From positions 1-64,000 of the forward strand of contig JABCPU010000302.1 in assembly GCA_016800925.1 (NCBI GenBank): 64,000 nt of DNA, in the 5' to 3' direction. Below are positions 46,306-56,955 of the stretch, piece after piece. The translations under genes and the position numbers were made by a program. Each line of letters opens with the position of its first letter. Position 1 is the first letter of the stretch. A model generated the notes under the pieces. That model was not told the DNA's origin. It saw only the letters and a program-made list of their open reading frames with translations, and ran no database searches. The DNA is from Suillus spraguei. Lineage: Eukaryota; Basidiomycota; Agaricomycetes; Boletales; Suillaceae.

Positions 46306-47060
46306 TCATTCTTGCAAGGCAGCCCAATTTGCCCAAATTTTCCACAGCACACTGTTTTCACTGATACTATGCTGCGAAGATGAGAAATTAGGAAAAATAC
46401 GGCTATGCAATGTGTTAATTTCAAGCATTTATAATTGATAAGATAAATCATGAACTGCGTCCACCACATCATAAGGTCAACAACTTCCTCACTTTCATTG
46501 GGATCTTCCAACAGGTCCAGAATGCTGTGATAGAAATTCTCGGAGTCCATAACTATGTCAGTATGTAAAAATACAGACAATACACTCAATGAAAACCGAA
46601 TCTAAATGCACAATCAGCAAGGGAGAGCTTAGTTTATCCTTTTTCCTACATACATTTGTAGCAATATAGGCCAGGGATCCTTTGGTAACAGACTTCATGC
46701 CATGAAGGTAAGCCTTGCTGGAACATGTAGCTTTTGGCTCCCTATCCACTGAGCTTGGGGACGTAAAAACATGTTTGAAACCCTATCAAGAGAAATGACT
46801 GAGATGTTCATCACTAACAGAATGAACTTACAAATATTAGTATCTCACTCCTCAGTAAACCTTTCCATGGATCTTCAGGATCATAGTTATACTTGGTTTT
46901 GCCGCTCTTCAGACTCAGCTTGGTTCTGACTTGTAGTGTGAGGACAGTTTATTAAATGATGGGAAGACCCACACTTCATTCAACCAGTCAAGGCCTGCCA
47001 GGCAGAGCAATGCACCAGTGACTTCATGATTAAACCTGTAATCAGACTTGATGTTTTGGG
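46306..47060 (-). CDS. DUF6698-like Agaricomycete protein, C-terminal part
   Basis: Minus-strand exons give, in order: HEVTGALLCLAGLDW (about 47025-46980), YNYDPEDPWKGLLRSEILI (about 46895-46840), GFKHVFTSPSSVDREPKAT and GMKSVTKGSLAYIAT (about 46780-46655), SENFYHSILDLLEDPNESEE with VVDLMMWW (about 46535-46460), then after a 50-nt intron RIFPNFSSSQHSISENSVLW ending at a stop at 46306. This matches the layout of a much-duplicated Agaricomycete family I associate with DUF6698. Function is unknown. The N-terminal half is not seen and may have been replaced by the FunK1 relic region at 47.1 kb. No clear lesion lies within the visible exons apart from an uncertain junction near 46650. Confidence 0.6.
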
Positions 47061-47399
47061 AGAGGGGTGGTATGACTACTTGTCCTCTGAGCACAAGCCA
47101 TTAGTCGGAGGATCCCTGCAGTTAAAAGAGCAAGATAATTGCATAAGGCAAACATCATCCGACCAGAATGTTGGCCATGCAGGACGAGGGGATTTGATGA
47201 AGTCCTGATTCTGAGGATAGGTCAGGAAGGCAATTTTCACCATTTGGAAGAGCACTGACACTTTTTTATGTGGGCCTAACTGAAGTGCAGAACCAGTGCA
47301 CTTGCACAAAGGATCGCCAGAAGAAGGATGGTTCTCATCACTACTCCAAAAGTGAACTCTAATACCAGTAAAGCTCTGCGATCTTGGCTATTATTATGA

Positions 47400-49000
47400 G
47401 GAGGAAAACCAATGGACATCCAGGGCTAATGCTCCCGACTTCAAGAAAGAGCACCTCAAAGACACAGAACTGAACTTCACAACCTTCATATAGACCATCA
47501 TACTCAAAACGCTCGAGCTTATCAGCACCAATTTTGTACCACGGACGTGGATCGCCAGCGACAAAGATGCATTGTCAGGTTCTTTGGAGAGTCGCAAACC
47601 TGACATCTTTGTGAGGTATAAAGGTGCACATGATGACTGGCGTGTCGTGGACTGTGTGGTGGAAATCAAGAATGGCAAGTGTGTGGATCGTAGAGCATCC
47701 TTGGGACAAATAGCAGAATGCGCCCGAATGTTGTTTAATGTTCAGGACGATTGTAGGTATGGAGATCCTCACTCCCAATTGTGTATACTGGAATTCAACA
47801 GTAATTCCTGTTAGGTTCGCCCTCCTGATTCACATATTGCAGGACTGATTTAGCTACACAGTGTATGATCGCGTAGGGTCTATCACAGCACCTTTTACCA
47901 GCATCAACACACAAGCTTTTTTTTCTATCGACTCATTCTAGGTATATCTTTCACTGAGAGATGCTACATCAGCTATGATACCAGCATCACCGGGTCTGGA
48001 GTGTCTTGTCACCTGAGGTTGGATCTGGCTTGCAACAGGCTGGGCCTCCAGGATCTTGGAATGCAGCTGGTACACATGACACAGGGTAAACAGGCATGGA
48101 ATGACTGTCCGCTTGCTAAAGGTTGCCTCGTATGCAGTCGCCAATTTTTATGGTGATAGGGGTGCGCAATATATGAGTCTTCCTGGCATGAAGCCTGGAG
48201 ACAAAATTTTTGGGATCATCTGCAAGGACTCGTGGGAGGAAGATGGAGAGGGAGCACTGAGCGAAGGCTCAATTCTACAGCTCCTTCATGCCAAGGAGGT
48301 CCAGGGTGTTTCCTGGTGTTCAAATGAGAAGCCTGTACTGGCTCCCGACCCCCCACCCCTCCTATACCTGTGGTTTACCAACCTCAATTCATCGACAATA
48401 CCATGTACATCTGCTCTTGGTGGGGCATACAGAGGTTGCGAGTCTCATCATATGCTATCCAAATCATGTACCAGAAGGACAATTTGGAAACAAAGATGAG
48501 GGATTACGAGTCATCCCTTTTGACTTGATTTACAGGAGGGATTCTTTCCATACTGCCAGCCAGGAAGATGAAGACTGGATCAAAGGAATTGGCCAAGGGG
48601 AAGGGGAAGGAACAAGATCTTCCATCACTGTCTTCCATGGCTTCAATTTCACATACACTGCAGATCGTTCATGTTCATGATGACGAAAAGGGTCACAAGA
48701 CGAACAGTCACTTCATCACATGCAGCCATGTTCGAAGTTACTTATACCCCATTGGCACCCCTATTTATTGGTTTACCAGTCTCTTGGAGTTACTCTGCGT
48801 CCTAAGGGACCTTTTGGAGTGCAAGTGTTTGCAGCCTACCTGAAGATGATAACACTAACCCCGACGTTCCTCAGTGCACAAGCAAGCTTGTAGTGTCTCA
48901 GCAAATTCTGGGAGGGGATCCTATTCTATCCTTCATCGCGACATGAGCCCATGGAACTTTATGATGGTACCTCAAACGTGTTCAGATTTCCCTGTAAAAA
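47400..49000 (+). pseudogene. FunK1-type fungal protein kinase, decayed copy 2
   Basis: Plus-strand segments follow FunK1 order. At 47400-47760 there is an N-terminal region (ELISTNFVPRTWIASDKDAL, RKPDIFVRYKGAHDDW, VVDCVVEIKN, GQIAECARMLFNVQDD) with an upstream in-frame TAG near 47492. At 48180-48300, KPGDKIFGIICKDSWEEDG and SEGSILQLLHAK correspond to the ATP-binding Lys region. At 48720-48840, IGTPIYWFTSLLELLCVLRD marks the N-lobe/C-lobe border. At about 48930-48960, ILHRDMSPWNFMM is the catalytic loop. Intervening frames shift, and the DFG-like region and C-lobe are missing where a Tc1-like relic begins. Unrelated in position and strand to copy 1. Confidence 0.65.
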
Positions 49001-49330
49001 GGGAATGGGTATCCCAAGAGCTTTGAGCTGTCTGGGACTACCACAGAATCTTGCTGATGGGGACAAAAAAGATAATATGTGTCACGGTTTGTACCCTGCA
49101 CCTGCTGAGCTCCCTGCCACTTCTGAACACTCAGACTTTCATTTGTGGTGCAATGCATGGGAACCCCCCCCCCCTTAAATGGGTGAATGAAACGCTGAGA
49201 GAGAGTAATGGTCAACCTTCTAATGCTACAGTGCAAATTATTCGAGCTTTGAAGCATCAAGTTGACCTTTTGTGAAGGGTACCTGGCCTTTTATATGCTT
49301 GGACATGAAGGTTGCTTGGCTCATGGATTG
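49001..49330. other. Junction between FunK1 relic and Tc1-like relic
   Basis: No domain identified. The expected left inverted end of the Tc1-like element (reverse of that at 50.22-50.25 kb) was looked for and not found here. Confidence 0.3.
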
Positions 49331-50250
49331 CCAGCTGGAAATTCAATACTGGCACGATCTTGAAACTATGACTATATCTAACTATATAAACCAGAATATC
49401 TCATATATCATAGTCATAATCACCATGAAAGCCATCTCCTCTGCTCAAAGAGATAATATCCTCTCTCTGTCTTATGCTGGCCTCTCTGCTCGCCAAATTT
49501 CCTCTAGAACTGGAGTATGCAAGTCCACTGTGGCCAAGTTCATCAAAGAAAGCCACCCAGACAAGGAAAACTCTTGTGGAGGACGTCCATCCAAGCTTAC
49601 CTCTACTGACAAAAGGGCTATTATCCAACATATCACTACAGGAAAGGCTGATAATGCTGTCCAAGCCACCCATTATATCAATTCCACCATCACTACCCCT
49701 GTCTCTTCACAAACTGTGAGGAATGTTCTCAAGGCAGCTCATCTCAAGGCAGTAACAAAGAAGAAAAAGCCTCTTCTCTCCATGGCCAGCACAGTCTCCT
49801 GATGTCAATGTCATTGAACATCTCTGGGGAACACTCAAGAAAAAGCTTCAAGCCTATGAAAACCCCCCTAAAGGAGTATGGGAGCTTTGGGAGAGAGTAG
49901 CAGTGGAATGGGGGAAGATCACAGCTGAGGATTGCCAGAAATTAATTGAGAGTATGCCTAGAAGGATAGAGGCAGTAATTAAAGCCAAGGAGGTCATACA
50001 AAATACTAGAATACCTGGTTATTACTGTAAAATACTTGAGTTAAAAAACTGTCCGCATGAGTCACCATTTTGTGAGCCTTGTATCTCCACCATATCTCCA
50101 CCGATTCCCACGGTGTAGGGCTCAAATGAAAGCCCTGACGCCATACTACAATGTGGTATAAGCATGTTTTTGAGGCATTTGTTTGTTCTCACACAATATT
50201 ATAGATAGTGAAAAATGCCAAAACATGCGGACAGTTTTTTGAGCCACTGT
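49331..50250 (+). mobile_element. Tc1/mariner-like element, internally deleted
   Basis: The right end reads CATGCGGACAGTTTTTTGAG then CCACTGTA, whose outward reading (TACAGTGGCTCAAAAAACTG) is a typical Tc1-family end next to TA. The transposase relic occupies 49424-50000. The left inverted end is missing, so the element is truncated as well as deleted. A 17-bp inner copy of the end (AAAAAACTGTCCGCATG at 50043-50059) is inverted relative to 50224-50240. Confidence 0.85.
49424..50010 (+). pseudogene. Tc1-like transposase lacking its catalytic core
   Basis: From the ATG near 49424: a helix-turn-helix (SSAQRDNILSLSYAGLSARQ, RTGVCKSTVAKFIKE), a GGRPSKLTSTDKRAI linker with the GRPR-like motif, and a second DNA-binding helix pair (VSSQTVRNVLKAAHLKAVTK). 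After KKKKPLLS the sequence jumps to WPAQSPDVNVIEHLWGTLKK, the last catalytic block with its Glu, in another frame from about 49785. The region with the first two catalytic Asp residues, normally some 130-150 residues, is absent. The junction near 49780 shows CTCTCC-type microhomology. Cut-and-paste activity is impossible. Confidence 0.88.
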
Positions 50251-50259
50251 ATGTAGTTC

Positions 50260-51230
50260 TTTGTCTTGGTGTTCGTCCAGTCCCAGGAGGTAACATGCAA
50301 GGCCAATGTGCCAGGGATAACCAGTGACTCAGCAGATAAGTCCTTCAGGTTTACTGTACCCTTCTGTCTTTGTCGCTGGACTAAAGCCATCAGCTGGTCG
50401 CACACGAGGGTCATACATTTGCTTGATCTTCATCATTGCATTATTCAGCCTTAGCAGCAAATCATTCCTTTGCGACCAGATGCGTTTGACGATCTGAATG
50501 GTAAGTCAGCTCATGAGGTATGTCAGTCTCCTCAGATTTGCACTCACTTGAACGCCTACTTGACTCTTTGCCATCCTTGGATCAGCATTGATGTTACGGA
50601 TCATGAACGATGACCAGTCGTCCATGGTGTGCATTTTGCCATGCAAAATGCGCCAATAGTCCAACAGGGGCTTGAACCACCAACAAATTTGTTGTTCAAA
50701 CGTATTTTATCAAGTCATGTTGTCTGAAAACTGGTGTGATAATCACTCACCTCTGCTATAGCTAATCACATTTTTGTCAGAGTATTCCAGATGTAGTCAA
50801 GCAACCAGCTGGTCAACAGGGGCTCAGGTGTGATGTCAGTGTCTTCTTCAGGAGTCAGGTAGAGCTCAACACAAGCTGTGACACTGTCCAAGTGCTTCAG
50901 GATTGAGTTCTGCTTAATATCTTTCAACTTCTTGTGTGACAATGACAATGACCATGTATCCCGCAAGGTATTAATGACATTAGTGCGATACTTGCTGAGG
51001 GCCTCGATGTATGTGGGCGACATCGACTGAAATGTGTTCTCAAGCCCATTGAAAGCTGAAGTTGCATGTTTGTTGACCTGGGCCGTGATGTCGGCCCAGA
51101 TCATGATATCTGCCTCCTTAATGTCTTGAACGTCTAACAGCGATTCGTGTAACTTTGAGATTGTCTCTTTCACCTCAGTGTCTCCCTTGTTGGCTTCATC
51201 TAGCAAGTGAGTGACTTCATCATATGAAGG
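50260..51230 (-). CDS. Hypothetical multi-exon gene, fragment
   Basis: The main exon is open from at least 51206 to about 50766 and encodes a helical, hydrophilic region (KETISKLHESLLDVQDIKEA, LENTFQSMSPTYIEALSKYR). Further minus-strand segments at about 50680-50560 (LDYWRILHGKMHTMDDWSSF) and, after a GTGAGT...TTCAG intron, 50490-50390 (VKRIWSQRNDLLLRLNNAMM) look like continuing exons. The gene is cut at the right border of the Tc1-like element (about 50250). I do not recognise the family. Confidence 0.45.
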
Positions 51231-51244
51231 GAACTCTCCCTATA

Positions 51245-52265
51245 TATTTGGTTTTGTAGGCGCACCCCTGTAAGCGTCACCCCGTCACCCTCATATTCTT
51301 TTCCCATATGCCATTTTTTTCTCTCTTGGCTGTATCATCGTCACCTTTCACCTTTTAAGTGTCACCCCGTCACCCTCCCATATGGGTATCTGGTTATGTG
51401 AGTGGCTGTCCATCACCCTCATATTTTTCCCAGATGTTATTTTTTCACCCCAGTTCGTAACAGCGTCACCTTTTCCCTTTCAAGCGTCACCTTTGCAGGT
51501 GCACCCCTGTAAGTGTCACCCCATCACCCTCCCATATGGGTATCTGGTTATGTGAGTGGCTGTCTGTCACCCTCATATTTTTCCCATATGCCATTTTTTC
51601 TCTCTCTTGGCTGTATCCTCATCACATTTTACCTTTCAAGTGTCACCTTTTCTCTTTAAGTTTCATTCCATCACCCTGTCTACATATGCCTTTTGGTCAT
51701 GTAAGTGGCTGTCACCCTCCCTTTTTTCCCAACTGCTATTATTTTCTGTTGGCTGTATTATGGTCACCTTTCCCCTTTCAAGTGTCACCCAGCACCCTCT
51801 CCTTTTTCCCATGTGCAATTCATTCTTCTTGGCTGTGTCACCGTCACCTTTCCTTTTCCAAGCATCACCCTGTCACCCTCAGTGTTTTCCCATATGGCAT
51901 TATTTTCTCTTGGCTGTCACCTTTTTATTTTTAAGCATCACCCTGCCACCCTCCCCACATAAGGTGTGTGGTTATGTAAGTGGCTGTCCGTCACCCTTGC
52001 GTTTTTCTGTCTGTCATTCTTGGCTGTGTTACCATTACTATTTCTTTTTTCCATGTATCTCTTTTCTTCCTTGTGTGAATGCAGCATCACTTCCTGTAAG
52101 CGCTGTGAGTGGTTATTCATATTTTTTTCCCTTTGTCATCCACCATTATTTCCTCTTAGTGAGGGTCTGAGTAGCCGTCTGTTACCTTTCTTCTTTTCTC
52201 ATCAATCATTATTTCCTTTTGGCACTATAATATTTTATTTCTCTCATGTGGTTTCGTTGCTTTTG
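51245..52265 (+). repeat. Degenerate ~150-bp tandem repeat rich in GTCACCC
   Basis: Units contain GTGTCACCCCRTCACCCTCC, CATATGGG, TGGTTATGTRAGTGGCTGTC and TTTTTCCCATATGCCATT. CATATGGGTATCTGGTTATG occurs at 51380 and 51533 (period 153 bp), with more diverged versions near 51683 and 51955. Plus-strand frames of 130-200 codons here are a consequence of pyrimidine-rich repeats and are not genes. Confidence 0.8.
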
Positions 52266-52424
52266 CACACATCAGCATCCCCCTGTTATCACCTTGTGCA
52301 TGTCACTTCCACAAGCATCTTTTTATGCTTCTATATTCGATATTTTGATGCATTACATTCGATTTGTGGGCGTCGAGCTGTCCGAGTTGCTCCTGTATGG
52401 GTTTCCAAGTGGTGATTTCTTATG

Positions 52425-52745
52425 TACTATAGGCACCAAGGTTATCATCTTGCAAAAATTTGCTGGAGCTTCAAGACTTGGTGTATCATCTTCAGTGACC
52501 TCTAAAATGGTAGGAAGCAGCTTTCCTAGATGATAGGTCATGTCTAGTATGTCTGACTCACAATAGGTCTCCATCTACTATAGGCACCAAGTCTATCATC
52601 GGACAAAAAATTTCTGGAGCTTCAAGACTTGGTGTATCATCTTCAGTGACCTTTAAAATGGTAGGAAGCAGCTTTCCTAGATGATAGGTCATGTCTAGAA
52701 TGTCTGACTTGAGATGGGCCTGCACTCAGGCTATCATCTTACAAA
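52425..52745 (+). repeat. 151-bp tandem duplication
   Basis: Bases 52425-52575 and 52576 to about 52720 are near-identical (starting TACTATAGGCACCAAG, with GGAGCTTCAAGACTTGGTG and GGAAGCAGCTTTCCTAGATG inside). A third partial start (GGCTATCATCTTACAAAAAA) is at 52731. The duplication directly precedes the 773-bp inverted-end element. Confidence 0.85.
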
Positions 52746-52751
52746 AAATTG

Positions 52752-53524
52752 CTATGGTGTACAGTCTTTCGTCCACACCCCTGTAGTCATTATAGTATGA
52801 CATAGATGCACTCAAAAACTTTCGGCTTTACCAAGAAGGGCTTATCACCCGCATTCACAAACTGGTATGCAGTGTGACCATGGGCGAGTTTGCTGATACC
52901 TACAATGGCGATCGGACGACTCAGACGAGTGAAAGACTTATCGATTTCTAAGTTGTTTCAACAGCCATTGGTAGCTTATAAGGTACCTCTTTGCTCCCAT
53001 TCAGATACTGTTCTGATGCCTTCTAGATCTACTATCATACTCTCTTGTCAATTTATCATGGGTGTCCTCAAAAAATTACCTGCTCACTCAAGTTGGTAAC
53101 CCTGAAGGTGCAGACAAGAAGGTATGTTGCTAGGTCATCTTCTATAAGATTGCTGTCATTCATGTTTGATGGCAGTTCTATGACCCCCATGTCTGGGTTT
53201 GTGAGGGCGAGAAAATGCTCTCGGCGCAGGTCAAGGAGGCTTGCAGTGACCTTGGCAACATTAGTGAGTGTCACATTGAGTTTGATCGTTTATCGGTTAT
53301 TGACTTGATCATGGTCTTAGACCATCTGTAAAGAAAGCGCCTGGATAACTTAGAAACAAGGTTTGAGGACTTATTATGTGCCATGTAGTCTTTTTGCACA
53401 TGCCTTGAAAACCGAAAGGAACCATACTCTTAATTTATGTCGAACAGTGGTTCATAGATGTGCTGGATGTCTATGTCATACTAGGACGACTACAGGGGTG
53501 TGGACGAAAGATTGTACACCATAG
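52752..53524. mobile_element. 773-bp element with 56-bp terminal inverted repeats
   Basis: Bases 52752-52807 and 53469-53524 are inverted copies over 56 bp with 5 mismatches (outer end CTATGGTGTACA, then CGTCCACACCCCTGTAGTC). No target duplication could be seen. Inside, the minus strand is partly open (53274-53068, and a HTAYQFVNAGDKPFLV stretch near 52860), but no transposase motif was recognised. Probably a non-autonomous DNA transposon of an unassigned family. Confidence 0.75.
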
Positions 53525-53978
53525 ATAGGAAACTAGATGGGGTAATAATATAGTCCCGTGCCGAACCATTCATATTTAGTGCAATGATATATCTCTTACC
53601 TGCAGCGCATATATATATGGTCCTATACAGGCTCATATAGTCCCATCGAGGTCCAGTGCCATTTGGTACCATGATATATCTATATCTCGCCAAGTACAAA
53701 TGCTGGGAATACAAATGGCCAATAGTTTTCGGGCTTTCCCCCACCGAGCGCCAGCAGTAAGGTGGCGACCATGCACAATGATAGACCAGTAAGGATAATT
53801 CACTTCGGACTGTAGATACGAGAGAGTGATCCAGTGCAGCTCGCAGCAAAGGCTACGATACCGAGTGGCAACCTAGAGAACAAAGAATCTTGATGGTTGG
53901 CGATATGAAGTGACAGTGAATACCTTACATGTGAACGGCTGTCGACATCACTGACCAATGAAACACGGTTTGCCACAT
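53525..53978. other. No gene supported
   Basis: Minus-strand frames at 53849-53490 and 53997-53800 overlap and lack motifs; the second begins within the MITE end. They could be exon remnants. Confidence 0.25.
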
Positions 53979-54252
53979 CATCAGGAAATTCACACATTCC
54001 TTGACGTGCCCTTATGCGGACTTATTTACACTTAACTGCCTTGGTGAAATTGAATCTACTTGTCCAAAATTTCAATGTGAATGAATTCAGAAAAAAAAAA
54101 GTTGAGATATATTAATATACATGTTTTATTGTATTTCGCACTCAAAAAATATAAGATATGCCAGGTGAATGATGTGAGAGAGAGCAAACAAGTTTTGAGA
54201 TAAGTGAGTTAAGCTGATTAAGCATGTTAAGGAATGTGTGAATTTCCTGATG
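53979..54252 (+). mobile_element. MITE copy C (274 bp)
   Basis: Same orientation as copy A. The inverted ends are conserved (CATCAGGAAATTCACACATT ... reverse). One extra A in the internal A-tract makes it 274 bp and breaks the 62-codon frame. The right flank begins TA, but the left flank ends AT, so the duplication is not clear. Confidence 0.92.
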
Positions 54253-54476
54253 TATTGGCAACTTGAAGAATCCCTCCAAAAAGACAAATCGTGTCATTCA
54301 CCAAATGCATCATGCATCGTAGCGCCACACTTCGTAAGCTTCCAACGGAAAACACATTTAATTGGCCAACTATGCTACAGAATATAAGCTGACCAGAAAT
54401 GCACAAGTACTACAAACATAACGGGACTGCGAAGCTCGAGGGGTTGATTACAAGAATATTAATTATGACGAATCCT

Positions 54477-56679
54477 TCACGACCGCGACTGCGATCGCTT
54501 CCATAACGATTCCGTTGGTTCAGATGTACAAAAAGCACGTGTGATCTTCACCCACTCCTCATGTCTCTTTCTGTGAGAAGCAAGATGGCTGAGTTGCACA
54601 GGCGTGGGATGGTGGGCGTGGAGAATAAACATGTAGTCTGACATGTCGCTCTGTTGGACCACCGAAAAGGCATTTTCTCCGCTTCTGATAAATGCGGAGA
54701 TATCGACACAATTGTCTGGAGTAACCTGTCAAACGGTCATTCCGGCTTCAGTGTAGTTTGCAAGTACACTATGCGATGACACTCACAAAAATAGGTGGAG
54801 CTAGTGGAATGATAAAATCCCTCCCATCCCGCTTTGTCTGCAATGAAAGGTCTCCAGATATGGGCCACGAACACTGCGAATGCATCGTAAGTTGCTCAAA
54901 CGGAATCGCTTGATCATCTTCTGGTGGATTGGGCAAAAGACTGGGGAGATGATAGCAAGCGAACGATACACAAACACTTTGTTCCAAATCTCTGTAAACC
55001 GCTGAATAAGTAGATAAAGGCGAGAAAATGACACATACGTTGGTGATGATTTACGCTTAGCCCACCGAGCAATTTGGGGATAGAGTGTATGATCGAGATT
55101 GAAAGTATGGTTGATTGTCCCGCGAGGTGACTCGAGTCCTTTCCGAAACATCATCACGGCCATCTCCCCTCCAAATCTCGCACAGGCGGCTTGCGAAGGG
55201 GTATTATCTACTGGAGACAACAATATTTCGTCTCCGTGGTTTCCTGCACCTGCATCTGAGGATATTGCAGGTGGCTGACTAGGGAATCCGTATTTGGTTC
55301 TGGCGGCGTCGTGAGCTTGGGGACAACATCTCCTGGTGTATCCAAGAGGAGTGTTTCTGAACTTTGAGGCACATGTTGCCTTTGAGAGTCGTTCATAACA
55401 ACATCAACCATAGATGGTACGATTTCCTCTTGGTTAAGTTCTTTAGCATCCGTAGGCACCGAAATCTCAGTAAAAGACGAGGTACTCGGCAGATCAATAG
55501 CATTCGCAGGAGCTGCAGGCTCGTTTACTGTAGTCGGTTCAGTAGATGCCGGTCGTAGAGGTATCCTTCCTGGCAGGCGAGATGGTCGTATTTTCTCTGC
55601 AGGCGGTCCCGTCACATCATTTGAAGCATTAGGTGCACTGGGTGGCCCGGGAGCAGCAGGACTTAAAGGCTTTGAGTCAGGAGAAGCTGCAGGCTGATGA
55701 TGCGCCTTAAACCATTCGAGGTCACGGTGTTTGAGGTGCTCAGATAGTGAAGATGTCAGAGATTGGCGCTTTAGCTGCAGTTTTGGAAGGGGTTTCTGGA
55801 TAGAGGCACTGGTCGTGGTGTCCATGCGAATATCTGAGCAGGGTATAGATGTGGTCGAAATGTGCATTGTAATCTATAAATTTATATGTCAAACCATGAA
55901 TAAACAGCGCGTGCACACCTTGCAGGTGATTGAACTGAAGGCTCCGCTTGCGTAGTATTAAGAATAGTACTAGGAAACATTAGGTTTGCGCTTGGAGTCG
56001 CATCCCAGGCAATTGTGATTACTGAGGTAGTGTCCCAAAACAAGATCATGATCATGACATTGATGTTCAGGTTTAATCAATGCCTGCGTACTTGTATTCT
56101 TGAGCCGTGGCTTCGCCTTCAACTCAGACAGGATATGTGATTCTAGCCGAAACCCGAGAGGAACTTTGGATCAAGTCGTGGAGTCGGACTACGTGACAAA
56201 ATTGACAAACAGCCGAATACTTGGTGAGAATCAACACGTATATTGCAGGTCTTCCTCAGTGAAAAGCGGCAAGAAAGGAATCACAGCGCGAATTAAGGCC
56301 TGATATATGTCCATCGCGGCCACTGCTGACGATTCTATATGGAGAAACCTTGTCGTAAAGGTCTGGTGGGCAATCTGTCCAGTACAAGATGAACAAATAG
56401 AGCAGAAAGCGATACATCTACACACCTTGAAGAGCAAAACGATCTGGTGTTAGGGGTCAAAAGTAGTTATTGAGTCTTGCTTCTGTCAAGCCGATCGAGA
56501 ATTCTAACACTTACATTACGTAGAGCGTCAGGATAGTACGCTTTCTCAGAACCCAACCAGTTCTTCAGCTTATTGGCAGTGTTTATATATTCGTTGACAT
56601 CTTTTGATGCGAGCCTGGTTGCAAAGACCGGGAAAATCTTCGCGTTGTCGGCGACGGCAGTCTGTGGACGAGAACTCAT
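54477..56679 (-). CDS. Hypothetical multi-exon host gene, Pro/Ser-rich
   Basis: Exons fit from the start at 56679 (MSSRPQTAVADNAKIFPVFA, ending before GTAAGT at about 56515), then short exons near 56440, 56375-56235 (SAVAAMDIYQALIRAVIPF) and about 56105-55990 (with HQCHDHDLVLGHYL and NCLGCDSK, a possible metal site). A long Pro/Ser/Thr-rich exon spans 55867 to about 55240, followed by 55235-55045 (ACARFGGEMAVMMFRKGLES), 55008-54785 (FEQLTMHSQCSWPISGDLSL) and 54724-54477 (VVQQSDMSDYMFILHAHHPT, then EEWVKITRA). Introns of 35-70 nt have standard borders. One frame change inside 55330-55230 lacks an obvious intron. I do not recognise the family. The C-terminal domain looks like a conserved beta-rich fold. 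It lies downstream of GMP synthetase on the same strand. Confidence 0.6.
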
Positions 56680-56955
56680 GAAGTCCTTGGATGCTGATGA
56701 AGCTGCAGAAAGCTGTTGGACTACACGGAATTGACTATCTGTAAAATATTTAAAGGCTTAGATGCCCCATCAACCTTGTGGTCGTTATAGTTGTCATATC
56801 AAAAGAGTCCAAGTTGTGGCTCGCAGGTACAACTTGTACAGCCGCAACAAAGGCAAACAGTCTTATTGTCGGCATACTGTCTACTTTATGTAATTACGTA
56901 TACTGAAAATATATTCTATGTATTGTTTTCCGTGTTCACGCTGCGTCGTCAACAA

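Noticed and set aside
51536..52415. Plus-strand frames of 130-204 codons rich in Phe/Ser/Pro
   Set aside because: They lie in pyrimidine-rich tandem repeats, overlap in several frames and carry no domain.
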